Below are positions 8,408 through 16,119 of a stretch of 64,000 bases of DNA, one piece after another. Both the position numbers and the translations under genes were made by a program. Position 1 is the first letter of the stretch, and each line of letters opens with the position of its first letter. Location: the NCBI RefSeq assembly GCF_900107045.1, contig NZ_FNON01000009.1:62001-126000 (forward strand), given 5' to 3'. The DNA comes from Amycolatopsis xylanica (GTDB taxonomy: Bacteria > Actinomycetota > Actinomycetes > Mycobacteriales > Pseudonocardiaceae). The notes beneath the pieces were generated by a model. The model made no database searches and was not told the origin of the DNA. It saw nothing but the letters and a program-made list of their open reading frames with translations.

Positions 8408-9462
8408 GGCTCGTCCTCCGGCAGGCTCAGGTCGGGAAACCCGTCGAGCCTGCCGAGCAGGGCCATCTGGTCCGGTGGGTACGCGTGGTCGAGCGCGATC
8501 TGCATGAGGTCGGCCAAGCCGCAGCCCCGCACGGTCGCGCGGACCCGCTCGACCGCCATCCTCGCGAAGGCGCCGTCACCGCGCACGTACGCCGCGTAGG
8601 CCAGCAGACAGGCCGCGTCCACGAAGTCGGGCGAAGGCAGTGCCTGCACCAGCGCCAGCCACAGCCGTTCCGCCGCCTTGGCGGTCCGGCTGCCCGGCGA
8701 GACCGCCGTGGTGAGGCAGGCGTCGCGCACGTTCGGGTCCGCCAGCGCCCTCGCGAGGCTGACGACCTGGGGATCGTCCAGGCACAGGTCGCGCTGGTCC
8801 GCCAGCAACAGCCCGGCCCTGACCACCGCGCAGCCCCGTTCGGTGGGGTCGGCGGTGAGGTCCTCGTACTCGGGCGGCTCGGCCAGCAGCGCCCGTCTTC
8901 GCTCGATCGCGGCCAGGTCGGGCGGGTCGAGCAGCCGTCGCAGCGCGGCACGGCTGCGGTGGGTGACCTTGCCGCTCGCGGTGACGGTCGCGGCCGCCAC
9001 CGTGGACTCGATCTCGGGCAGCAAGCCTCCGCAGTCCGCGTCGGCGTAGCACTGCCAGGGGGCGCCGGAGCTGATGTCGGACACCCACAACGCGTGGAAC
9101 ACCGCCAGCCCGGCCGCGAAGAGCTCGTCCCGCAGCATCTCGGCGAGTTCGGCATGCGGCGGCCCGGCACCGGGCGGCACGGCCGGATGACTTCCGACCA
9201 CGATGATCGTGGCGCCCGCGTCGCCTGAGGACGCGAGCGTGGCGGCGAGCTGCGCCGCCTGGTCGGCGTGGTGTTCGGGTGGCGGCAGGTCGGCTCTGAG
9301 CACCAGGCCGACGCGTTCGGGACGCGGCGCCCGGTGGCCGATGAGGATCACCGAGTCCTCGGGGCGGAAGCCGAGCAGGTACGGCAGCGCCGCGAGCATG
9401 GTGCCCGGGTCCTTGAGCCTGATGACGGGACGGGTGGGATGGGGGATCGCTGAGGTGACCAT
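8404..9462 (-). CDS. DUF4192 domain protein, unknown function
   Basis: 352 residues beginning with the DUF4192 signature (IRLKDPGTMLAALPYLLGF, then RPEDSVILIG). This family is confined largely to actinobacteria and has no assigned activity. No signal peptide, membrane helix or recognisable catalytic motif is visible. ATG at 9462 was selected because the conserved part starts about 15 residues later and upstream codons are Pro-rich noise. It faces galE; the two stops share the palindrome CTAG. No function is inferred. Confidence 0.75.
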   Translation of the reverse strand: MVTSAIPHPTRPVIRLKDPGTMLAALPYLLGFRPEDSVILIGHRAPRPERVGLVLRADLPPPEHHADQAAQLAATLASSGDAGATIIVVGSHPAVPPGAGPPHAELAEMLRDELFAAGLAVFHALWVSDISSGAPWQCYADADCGGLLPEIESTVAAATVTASGKVTHRSRAALRRLLDPPDLAAIERRRALLAEPPEYEDLTADPTERGCAVVRAGLLLADQRDLCLDDPQVVSLARALADPNVRDACLTTAVSPGSRTAKAAERLWLALVQALPSPDFVDAACLLAYAAYVRGDGAFARMAVERVRATVRGCGLADLMQIALDHAYPPDQMALLGRLDGFPDLSLPEDEP

Positions 9463-9604
9463 GCCTCCACCCTGCGCCGGGGATGGGGCGCGTGGTGGAG
9501 GCGTGGCGAATCTGTGGACAACGGGGGTGGGTGGGGACAACTGGGGCGGGGATGATCTTGAAGTCGATTTTCTGTCGGTGGGGTGAGCTAGGCTGGCGGG
9601 TTCG

Positions 9605-10456
9605 CTAGCCGCAGTGCTCGAACGGGCTCTCGTAGCTCGACGAGCCGACCGATCCGCCCCACTTGACGCAGGTCGAGCCCGCCACCTTCTTCACCGGTCC
9701 CGCGTAGTAGGTGAAGTTGCCGCTGTCGGTGACCCGCGCGGAGCCCTGGACCTCCAGGAACGCCGAGACCGGGCTGGCGGTGCCGAGCGAGACGGACTTC
9801 AGCGTGGTCACGCAGTTCTGCTTGGTCGAGGCGTTGTAGAGCAGGTAGGTGGTGCCGGAGGTGCCGACGTTCTGCTGGTCGATCACCGAGAAACCGTCAC
9901 CGCAGGCCTCTTCGGCGGTGTACGGGTTCCCGCCGCAGCCGTTCTTGCTGGTGAAGTCCTTATGGGCGTAGTACGGCACCGCGACGCCGTTCAGCACGGC
10001 CTTCTGGGTCACGCCGTTGAGGTTCTCTTCGAAGTGCAGGTGCGGGCCGCTGACGTTGCCGGTGCCGCCCGCGAGGCCGATCTGCTTGGCCGCGCCCAGC
10101 GACTGCCCGACCGAGACGTCCTGCCGCGACAGGTGCGCGTACCGGGTGCGCCAGCCGCCGCCGTGGTCGACCTCGATCCACCGGCCGTAGCTCGCGCTGC
10201 CCAGGTTCTCGACCCTGGTCACCGTGCCCGGCGCGGCGACGAGCACCGGCATCCCGGTGATCCCGCTCTTCTGGAAGTCGACCGAGTTGGCGGGGTTGTG
10301 CCCCGAGAAGGTCGCCGCGGTGACGGTGACCCCGCATTTGAACGGGACCTGGAAGTTCGGCGCGGCACTGGCCGCGGTGGTCGAAGCGAGAGTGAGGCCG
10401 AGCGCGGGCATGATCGCGGCCGTGGCGAGCACCGCGAGACGACGCAACCTGGACAT
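9605..10456 (-). CDS. Secreted M23 family peptidoglycan endopeptidase
   Basis: 283 residues. The signal peptide has Arg-rich start, hydrophobic core and AASAA cleavage region near residue 32. The M23 (lysostaphin-type) domain shows H53 and D60 in GHNPANSVD, PGTV, H108 in YAHLS and HLH at 139-141, which supply the zinc ligands and catalytic histidine. The C-terminal 90 residues form a Cys-containing module I do not recognise. It probably cleaves peptide cross-links in the cell wall outside the membrane. ATG at 10456 has AGGGAGG nine bases upstream. The gene stands alone, with a repeat-rich gap in front of it. Confidence 0.85.
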   Translation of the reverse strand: MSRLRRLAVLATAAIMPALGLTLASTTAASAAPNFQVPFKCGVTVTAATFSGHNPANSVDFQKSGITGMPVLVAAPGTVTRVENLGSASYGRWIEVDHGGGWRTRYAHLSRQDVSVGQSLGAAKQIGLAGGTGNVSGPHLHFEENLNGVTQKAVLNGVAVPYYAHKDFTSKNGCGGNPYTAEEACGDGFSVIDQQNVGTSGTTYLLYNASTKQNCVTTLKSVSLGTASPVSAFLEVQGSARVTDSGNFTYYAGPVKKVAGSTCVKWGGSVGSSSYESPFEHCG

Positions 10457-10750
10457 GGGCTGATACCTCCCTGAGCGGGGTGGCTGAACGGCCACCAGCA
10501 CAACGCCCACGGCTACATTTTCCGTACAAACCGTCGTGTTCGTGAAGGATCGACCACCCGGCAGCTGGACGTTGGCGGCGAGGAAAGTCGAGAGTGCGTC
10601 TCCGGGGCCGAACGTGGTGCTGGCGGCCGGATTCGTCCGTTAGGTGCGGTTGGTCAGCTCGTTTGCCCGGCCGGGCGAAGAGGCTGAGGGGGAAATGCGT
10701 CGTTCAACGCCGCAAATCCACCTCAGTCAAGCTGCTTGTCTTGTGGGCTA
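10457..10750. other. Leader and upstream region of the M23 gene
   Basis: These 294 bases hold the ribosome site of the peptidase and a small hairpin (GGTGGC...GCCACC) near 10480-10500. Otherwise I see nothing: no ORF with coding character and no riboswitch match. The composite repeat starts directly beyond it. Confidence 0.5.
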
Positions 10751-10802
10751 GGGGTCGTGAGTGTTCCGGCCGGTTAGAACCGGCCGCAGCACTCACGACC
10801 CC
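10751..10802. repeat. GTGAGTGTT-family palindrome 1
   Basis: Two 25-base arms around AG in the shared core CCGGTTAGAACCGG, 23 of 25 positions paired. It is the left boundary of composite element A. Six related copies occur elsewhere in the window. Confidence 0.85.
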
Positions 10803-10874
10803 TGACCTGCGGACTAGCCATCGCCTAGCGTCTGGCCAGACCTTCCGCGCGGGCTCCCTTGGCCATGCTCGATC

Positions 10875-11050
10875 TGTATGAAGGGAGCCCTCATACACCT
10901 ATGCGTGATGAAGGGAGCCCTCATACAGCCCGGCCCGTATGAGGGGAGCCTTCATCCACCTATGCGTGATGAAGGGAGCCTTCATCCAGGTCGGGTTGTA
11001 TGGAGGGAGCCTTCATACAACCCGGGCGTGATGAAGGCTCCCTTCATACG
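10875..11050. repeat. Array of six ATGAAGGGAGCCTTCAT dyad units
   Basis: Units of 23 bases start at 10875, 10905, 10936, 10966, 10997 and 11028, so the period is 30, 31, 30, 31, 31. Each is an inverted repeat, ATGAAGG and CCTTCAT around a GAG or CTC centre, which gives it an orientation; five show GAG and the last CTC. Spacers are CCTATGC (7 bases) or 8-base GC-rich words. Unit differences are often compensated across the dyad. Confidence 0.85.
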
Positions 11051-11081
11051 ACCCGGCTTCCCCTGGCCCAAGCAACGGGGG

Positions 11082-11125
11082 TCGTGAGTGTTGCGGCCGG
11101 TTAGAACCGGTCGCAACACTCACGA
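11082..11125. repeat. GTGAGTGTT-family palindrome 2
   Basis: 21-base arms around AG with a single imperfect pair. It forms the right boundary of element A and ends 5 bases before the S15 peptidase stop codon, so it could act as that gene's terminator. Confidence 0.85.
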
Positions 11126-11130
11126 GCACG

Positions 11131-12927
11131 TCAGAAGGCCGCGCGCAGGGCTGCCTTGCCGCCGGTGACCGGGAGCGTGATCGAGGTCCGCCCCAGGTCG
11201 AGCGCGAGACCAGCGCCCGGCTTCGGCCGCAGCGTGTAGTCGTGGTCGCTCGACAGCAGCGCGAACTCCAGCTTGTGGCCGGCCGCGAGCACGTAGTCCT
11301 TGGCGATCAGGCCGACCTCGACGTGGTACGTGGTGCCCGGCCGGATCGGCAAGGTGACCGCCGGGTCGGTGTAGTTCTGCGGGTCGGTCCAGCCCCGGCT
11401 GATCACGTGGGACCTGCCGTCGGGACCCCGGTCGACCAGCACCGCCGTCACGTTGGCCGCCGGGCGGTCGAACGCGATCGCCAGGTCGACCTTCGCGGTG
11501 CCGGACAGGCGCACGGCCTGCTTGGCCGCGGTCGTCGAGTACAGCAGGCGGTTGCCGGAGCTGGGCAGGTCGATCAGCTGCTCGACGGTCTTGCTCGAGT
11601 CGTCGGCCAGCTTCTCGACGACCGGCTTGCCCGGCATCGGGTTGCGGGTGTCGATGGTGCCCTTCGACGGACCGCCCGACCACGGGTAGACGCGCACGTC
11701 CGAGGTGCCCGGCGCGGGCCATTCGGCCTCGTCGGTCCACGACAGGTCCTCGCGCTGGACGGTCGCCTTCGGCTCGTTCTGGATGCCGTTCTGGACGCCG
11801 TAGAGGTAATGCGACATCCACTTGTTCAGCGTGACGAGCCAGGCGTCGCGGCGGAGGTTGTACGGGTCGGCGTGGCCGGACTGGTGCAGCCAGATCTTGT
11901 GCTCGACGCCGGCCCGCTTGAGCAGCTCGTACCACTCGGCGGCCTGGCTGGTCTTGACGTTCCAGTCGTTGAGGCCGTGCACGACGAGCACCGAGGCGCG
12001 AACCTTCGACACGTCGTTGCGGTAGTTGCGGACGTCCCAGAAACGGCTGTAGTCGCCGGTGATCCGGTCCTGGTCCTTCGCGAGCTGGTCGATGACCGGG
12101 CGGCAGATCGCCCGGTCGGCGCGGGTGTAGACGTACTCCGCGAGCACGTCGGCGTCCTCGCCCTGGTACCCGCCGGCCGCGACGGTCGCGCCGTCGTTGC
12201 GGTAGTAGTCGTACCAGCTGGAGATCGCGGCGATCGGGACGATGGTCTCCAGGCCTCGGACGCCGGTGCTGGCGACCGCGTTGGGCAGGGTGCCGTTGTA
12301 GGACACGCCCATCATGCCGGTCTTGCCGGTGCTCCAGTCGGCCTTGGCGGGCTTGCCGGTCGCGTCCCGCGCGGTGGCGCGGCCGCCCAGCCAGTCGACG
12401 ACGGCCTTCGCGCCGATGGTCTCGTTGACGTCGCCGGTGGTCGGGCAGCCGGTGGACTTGCCGCTGCCGAGCGATTCGCCGTAGACCACGGCGAAACCGC
12501 GCGAGACGAAGTACTGCTCGTAGCGCCAGGTGATGGCCGCGGGGCCGACGCCGTTGGCCTTGACGCGCGGGCCGGCCGGGCCGTGCGGGCGTCCCGGCTC
12601 GTAGAGCTCGACGTCGACGTTGTGGTTGGCGACGTCGTTGCCGCCCGCGTAGTACGGGCTCGCCTGGTAGACGACCGGGACCTTCATGCCCTGCAGGGTG
12701 GCCTTGGGGCGCACCACCTCGGTGTGCACGAGGTCGTCCTTGCCGTCGTGGTCGCTGTCGACCGGCGCGGTCACCCACACGTCGTCACGGACGACGTCGG
12801 TGGCGGAGAACACCGGCTGCGCCTGGCCGTCCTGGAACACCGGGGCGGGCGGCGGATCCGCTTGCGCGGCAACGGAAATCAGTGGCCATGCCACCGCGGC
12901 GGCGAGAAGGACGGACACGGTTCTCAC
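11131..12927 (-). CDS. Secreted X-Pro dipeptidyl-peptidase (S15 family)
   Basis: 598 residues with a signal peptide (hydrophobic LLAAAVAWPLISVAAQA, cleavage near 24). The alpha/beta-hydrolase core has the nucleophile Ser209 in GVSYNG, the Asp in HGLNDWN and the His in QSGHAD. A C-terminal jelly-roll domain (about 400-598) is typical of PepX/CocE enzymes. It likely cleaves Xaa-Pro dipeptides from peptides outside the cell. Of three in-frame GTG starts (12960, 12927, 12918), 12927 is preferred: a GGGGG ribosome site lies 4-5 bases upstream and the signal peptide then has normal length. It is divergent from the DUF4139 gene. Cocaine-esterase-like acylases share the fold, so the peptide substrate is family inference. 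Confidence 0.85.
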   Translation of the reverse strand: MRTVSVLLAAAVAWPLISVAAQADPPPAPVFQDGQAQPVFSATDVVRDDVWVTAPVDSDHDGKDDLVHTEVVRPKATLQGMKVPVVYQASPYYAGGNDVANHNVDVELYEPGRPHGPAGPRVKANGVGPAAITWRYEQYFVSRGFAVVYGESLGSGKSTGCPTTGDVNETIGAKAVVDWLGGRATARDATGKPAKADWSTGKTGMMGVSYNGTLPNAVASTGVRGLETIVPIAAISSWYDYYRNDGATVAAGGYQGEDADVLAEYVYTRADRAICRPVIDQLAKDQDRITGDYSRFWDVRNYRNDVSKVRASVLVVHGLNDWNVKTSQAAEWYELLKRAGVEHKIWLHQSGHADPYNLRRDAWLVTLNKWMSHYLYGVQNGIQNEPKATVQREDLSWTDEAEWPAPGTSDVRVYPWSGGPSKGTIDTRNPMPGKPVVEKLADDSSKTVEQLIDLPSSGNRLLYSTTAAKQAVRLSGTAKVDLAIAFDRPAANVTAVLVDRGPDGRSHVISRGWTDPQNYTDPAVTLPIRPGTTYHVEVGLIAKDYVLAAGHKLEFALLSSDHDYTLRPKPGAGLALDLGRTSITLPVTGGKAALRAAF

Positions 12928-13015
12928 AGAACCCCCAAGACAAATCAGGCCGGATGACACCTCGCCCGACCCTTCCCGGGCACCCGTGCACTGTCAACCT
13001 ACTAAGGTCGGCGCC

Positions 13016-14560
13016 ATGCCGACCGAGCTGGAAGCCCCGATCACCGCCGTCACCGTCTATCCGCAGCAGGCCAGGATCACCCGCCGGGCGACGGCCGCGC
13101 TCGACGACCGGTTCGTGTTCACCGGGCTGCCCCAGGGCCTCGCCCCCGAGTCGGTGCGCGTCAACGGCACCGGCCCGGCGTCGATCGTGGGTGTCGACGT
13201 GTCGACAGAGCGCCACGCCGAGCCGATCCAGGACGCGATCCGCGAGCTGCTGGACCGGCGCAAGGAACTCCAGGCCGACCTCGACGAGCTGGCCGACGCG
13301 GAAGCCGTCGAGCAGTCGCGTGCCGACCTGCTCACCACGCTGAACCGGCGCAGCGGCATCGCCTTCGCGAAGGCGCTCGCCACCGGCAAGGCGGGGCCGG
13401 AGCGGGTCGCCGGGGTCGGCGACGCGATCGCCGAGCAGCTCGGCGACGTCCTGCAGCGCCGCCGGGAGCTCGCGGTGAAGCACGCCGAGCTCGACGACGC
13501 GATGGCCGCGCTCGACCGGGAAATGCAGGCACGCCAAAGCGGAACGCCCGACAGCACCCGGGTCACCGTCGAGCTGGAGCCGTCCGAGGCGGCAGGCGAG
13601 ATCACCCTCGAACTGTCCTATGTGGTCTATGGCGCCAGCTGGGAGTCGACCTACGACGTCCGGGTGCGCGGCGACGAGGTCACGCTCACCTGGCATGGCC
13701 TGATCAGCCAGAACACCGGCGAGGACTGGCCGGAGTGCGACCTCGCGCTGTCCACCGCGCGCCCCGCCGCGACGGTCTCGGTGCCCGAGCTCGACCCGTG
13801 GTTCCTCGACCGCGTGCAGCCGATCGTGCCGATGCCCGCCGCGGCCGCGCCGATGCGGGGCTTCGGCGGCGCCGCGCCAGGGGGCGCGCGGATGGAGAAG
13901 GCGGCGGACATGGCCTACAGCGCCGCGACGGTCGAACAGGGCGTGGCCGCGGCGACGTACCGCCCGTCGCGCCCGGTCGCGGTGCCGTCGGACGGCTCGG
14001 CGCACCGGACCACGGTCGCCGTGCTCCAGCCCGAGTCGAAGCTCGACTACGTGACCGCGCCGGTGCGCGCGGAGGAGGCGTACCTGCGCGCGGTCGTCGT
14101 CAACACCTCGGAGCACACCCTGCGGCCCGGCAACGCCTCGATCTTCCACGACGCGGAATTCGTCGGGACCACCTGGCTCGACCCGTGGGCGCCCGGCGAG
14201 GAGGTCGAGCTGGCGCTCGGCGTCGACGACCGGGTGCGTGTCGAGCGCAAGCTCGTGCGCCGCAGCGCGAGCAAGGCGACGCTGTCCGGCACGAAACGGC
14301 GCGAGGCCGAGTACCGCACGACCATCGCCAACCACAGCCCGCGCGAAGCGAAGATCACCGTGCTGGACCAGGTCCCGGTCTCGCGCGACGACGCGATCGA
14401 GGTCCGCGACGTCCGCACGGCGCCGGAGCCGGTGGAGTCGACCGAGCTCGGTGAGCTCACCTGGCAGCTCACGCTCGCGCCCGGCGCGACCGGTGAGGTG
14501 ACGCTGGCGTTCCGGGTCACCGTCGGCAAGGGGGTCGAACTGAGCGGCTGGCACGAATGA
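13016..14560 (+). CDS. DUF4140/DUF4139 (MuiA-like) protein
   Basis: 514 residues. The N-terminus (ITAVTVYPQQARITR) is the DUF4140 signature, a coiled-coil stretch follows (about 70-160), then the beta-rich DUF4139 domain (about 190-510; VVYGASWESTYDVRV). The family includes MuiA, described as a mucoidy inhibitor in E. coli, but the biochemical role is unknown. There is no signal peptide, so it is probably cytoplasmic. ATG at 13016 has AAGG 8 bases upstream. The stop overlaps the start of the DUF2293 gene (ATGA), so the two are made together. Confidence 0.82.
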   Translation: MPTELEAPITAVTVYPQQARITRRATAALDDRFVFTGLPQGLAPESVRVNGTGPASIVGVDVSTERHAEPIQDAIRELLDRRKELQADLDELADAEAVEQSRADLLTTLNRRSGIAFAKALATGKAGPERVAGVGDAIAEQLGDVLQRRRELAVKHAELDDAMAALDREMQARQSGTPDSTRVTVELEPSEAAGEITLELSYVVYGASWESTYDVRVRGDEVTLTWHGLISQNTGEDWPECDLALSTARPAATVSVPELDPWFLDRVQPIVPMPAAAAPMRGFGGAAPGGARMEKAADMAYSAATVEQGVAAATYRPSRPVAVPSDGSAHRTTVAVLQPESKLDYVTAPVRAEEAYLRAVVVNTSEHTLRPGNASIFHDAEFVGTTWLDPWAPGEEVELALGVDDRVRVERKLVRRSASKATLSGTKRREAEYRTTIANHSPREAKITVLDQVPVSRDDAIEVRDVRTAPEPVESTELGELTWQLTLAPGATGEVTLAFRVTVGKGVELSGWHE

Positions 14561-15615
14561 GCAAGCTGCGCACCCGTGTCGTGACCGCGGCCGAGGAATG
14601 CTTGGCGCGCAACAAGTTCGTCGCACCCGTGACCGTGGTCTGCTCACTCGGCTGGCTCAAGTCCGCGCGGGTCGAGGAATGGCGCCAGGGCAGGCTCCGC
14701 CACCTCGACTCGGCGATCGCCGTCGACACGCCCAAGCTCGCCGAAGCGTTGGAGCACTTGACCGAATGGGCGCGGCAGCAGGGCTTACGACCCAGTGACA
14801 CCGCCTATCTCGCGGCGACGCGCGATCATCACCAGCTGCGCTTCACGGCCTCCGCCGAGGAAGCGATCGAGCGCGCCTTCCAGCGGCACTGGCTTTCGCC
14901 GGATCTGACCGAGAAACGGCGCGAGCAGCTCGAAGCCCGGCAGAACAAGGCGCCCGATCTCGTGGTCATCGCACCGCTGAACGCGTGGACGTGCGCGAGC
15001 TGCCGGATGCCGAGCGCCGAGGGCGAGTTCGTGTACATGGAGGACGGCAAGCCGCTCTGCCTGACCTGCGCGGACTTCGACCATCTGCTGTACCTGCCCG
15101 CGGGCAACGCGGCGCTGTCGAGACGCGCTAAGAAGGAGAGCACACTCTCCGCGCTCGTGATGCGGTTTAACAAGCGCCGTAAACGCTATGAGCGCCAAGG
15201 GATCCTGATCGAGCAGGCCGCGCTGGAAGCCGCTGAGACCCAGTGCTTCGCCGACGAAGAGGTCCGGTCGAGACGGCGTGAGCGCGACGCCGAACGGCGC
15301 GCGGCGCAGGACGTCGAGTTCCAGTCCGCGATGGCCGCGGCGATCGTCCGGTCGTTCCCCGGCTGCCCGGAGGACCGGGCGCGCTCCATCGCCGAGCACG
15401 CCGGGACCCGGGGCAGCGGCCGCGTCGGGCGGACCGCGGCCGGCCGCGCGCTCGACGAGAACGCGGTCCGGCTCGCGGTGATCGCCTCGATCCGGCATGA
15501 GGACACGCCGTACGACGACCTGCTGATGTCCGGCGTGCCTCGCGCGGACGCGCGGGAGCGCATCCGCGACGAGATCAGCGCCGTGCTGCTCGCCTGGGGC
15601 GGCCTACCCCTGTGA
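14557..15615 (+). CDS. DUF2293 domain protein with a zinc ribbon
   Basis: 352 residues. Two Cys pairs, C146-x2-C149 and C168-x2-C171, form a likely zinc ribbon. The C-terminal part (about 255-345), with SFPGCPEDRARSIAEHA, matches DUF2293. The middle is rich in Arg/Lys and Glu and probably helical. The basic character and zinc ribbon suggest nucleic-acid or protein binding; no activity is known. It overlaps the DUF4139 gene by 4 bases at the start and the convergent CBS gene by 12 bases at the end. Confidence 0.75.
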   Translation: MSKLRTRVVTAAEECLARNKFVAPVTVVCSLGWLKSARVEEWRQGRLRHLDSAIAVDTPKLAEALEHLTEWARQQGLRPSDTAYLAATRDHHQLRFTASAEEAIERAFQRHWLSPDLTEKRREQLEARQNKAPDLVVIAPLNAWTCASCRMPSAEGEFVYMEDGKPLCLTCADFDHLLYLPAGNAALSRRAKKESTLSALVMRFNKRRKRYERQGILIEQAALEAAETQCFADEEVRSRRRERDAERRAAQDVEFQSAMAAAIVRSFPGCPEDRARSIAEHAGTRGSGRVGRTAAGRALDENAVRLAVIASIRHEDTPYDDLLMSGVPRADARERIRDEISAVLLAWGGLPL

Positions 15616-16032
15616 GATGTAGGCCTGCAGCTGCTCCTGGCTCTGCTCCAGCTCCTGCATGCGGACCTTGACGACGTCGCCGATGCTGACGATGCCGACC
15701 AGCTTGCCGTCGACGACCACCGGCACGTGCCGGATCCGCTTCTCGGTCATCAGCGCCGACAGCGAGTCGACCGAGTCCTCGGGGCGGCAGCTGGCCACCA
15801 TGGTGGTCATGATCGCCGAGACCGGCATCGACAGCAGGTCCGGCCCGTACTCGGTCAGCCGCCGCACCACGTCCCGTTCGGACACGATGCCTGCGATCCC
15901 GTCCACGCCCACCACGACCATGGCGCCGACGTTGTTGTCCGCCAGTCTGCGCAGCAACTCGGTCACGAGCGTTTCCGGCAATACCGTCGCCACCGCCGCG
16001 CCCTTGCTCCGCAACACATCGGATATGCGCAT
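15604..16032 (-). CDS. CBS-pair protein
   Basis: 142 residues consisting of two CBS motifs (about 8-60 and 73-125), with GIVSERDVVRRL and RHVPVVVDGKLVGIVSIGDVV as the two signature ends, plus a short C-terminal helix. CBS pairs bind adenine nucleotides and act as energy sensors. Single-pair proteins of this size are common in actinobacteria and several are hypoxia- or stress-linked. ATG at 16032 has GGGAGG 7 bases upstream. No partner gene is obvious. Confidence 0.88.
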   Translation of the reverse strand: MRISDVLRSKGAAVATVLPETLVTELLRRLADNNVGAMVVVGVDGIAGIVSERDVVRRLTEYGPDLLSMPVSAIMTTMVASCRPEDSVDSLSALMTEKRIRHVPVVVDGKLVGIVSIGDVVKVRMQELEQSQEQLQAYISQG

Positions 16033-16119
16033 TCGCGATCCTCCCGGTTCTCGTGAGCCAGTTCACACCAGGTTATGGGCAGATGGCCGGGTGCGAAAGT
16101 CGCGAAGCGGACACCGAGG

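Larger units (their letters stand above)
10751..11125. repeat. Composite repeat element, copy A
   Basis: A 375-base non-coding unit: GTGAGTGTT palindrome (10751-10802), a 72-base linker, six dyad units (10875-11050), a 31-base linker and a second GTGAGTGTT palindrome (11082-11125). The reverse complement of 41262-41629 has the same order. The longer linkers align without gaps and are about 70% identical by hand count. It lies between the M23 and S15 genes and ends five bases before the S15 stop. Confidence 0.85.

Noticed and set aside
10457..10560. ydaO-type (c-di-AMP) riboswitch before the M23 peptidase
   Set aside because: Such switches often precede actinobacterial wall hydrolases, but only a short hairpin and a ribosome site are visible here.
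10875..11050. CRISPR-like array
   Set aside because: The period resembles a small array, but spacers are only 7-8 bases and recur, units are inverted repeats with substitutions, and no cas gene is present.
10878..11087. Open frame of 69 codons reading MKGALIHLCVMKGALIQ
   Set aside because: It runs through the six dyad units, repeats because the DNA repeats, and its reading depends on 30/31 spacing. No ribosome site precedes it.
11242..12957. 571-codon plus-strand frame
   Set aside because: It is the antisense of the S15 peptidase gene, whose catalytic triad and signal peptide are clear. The same reasoning removes other long antisense frames, such as 56674-58599 and 59764-61863.
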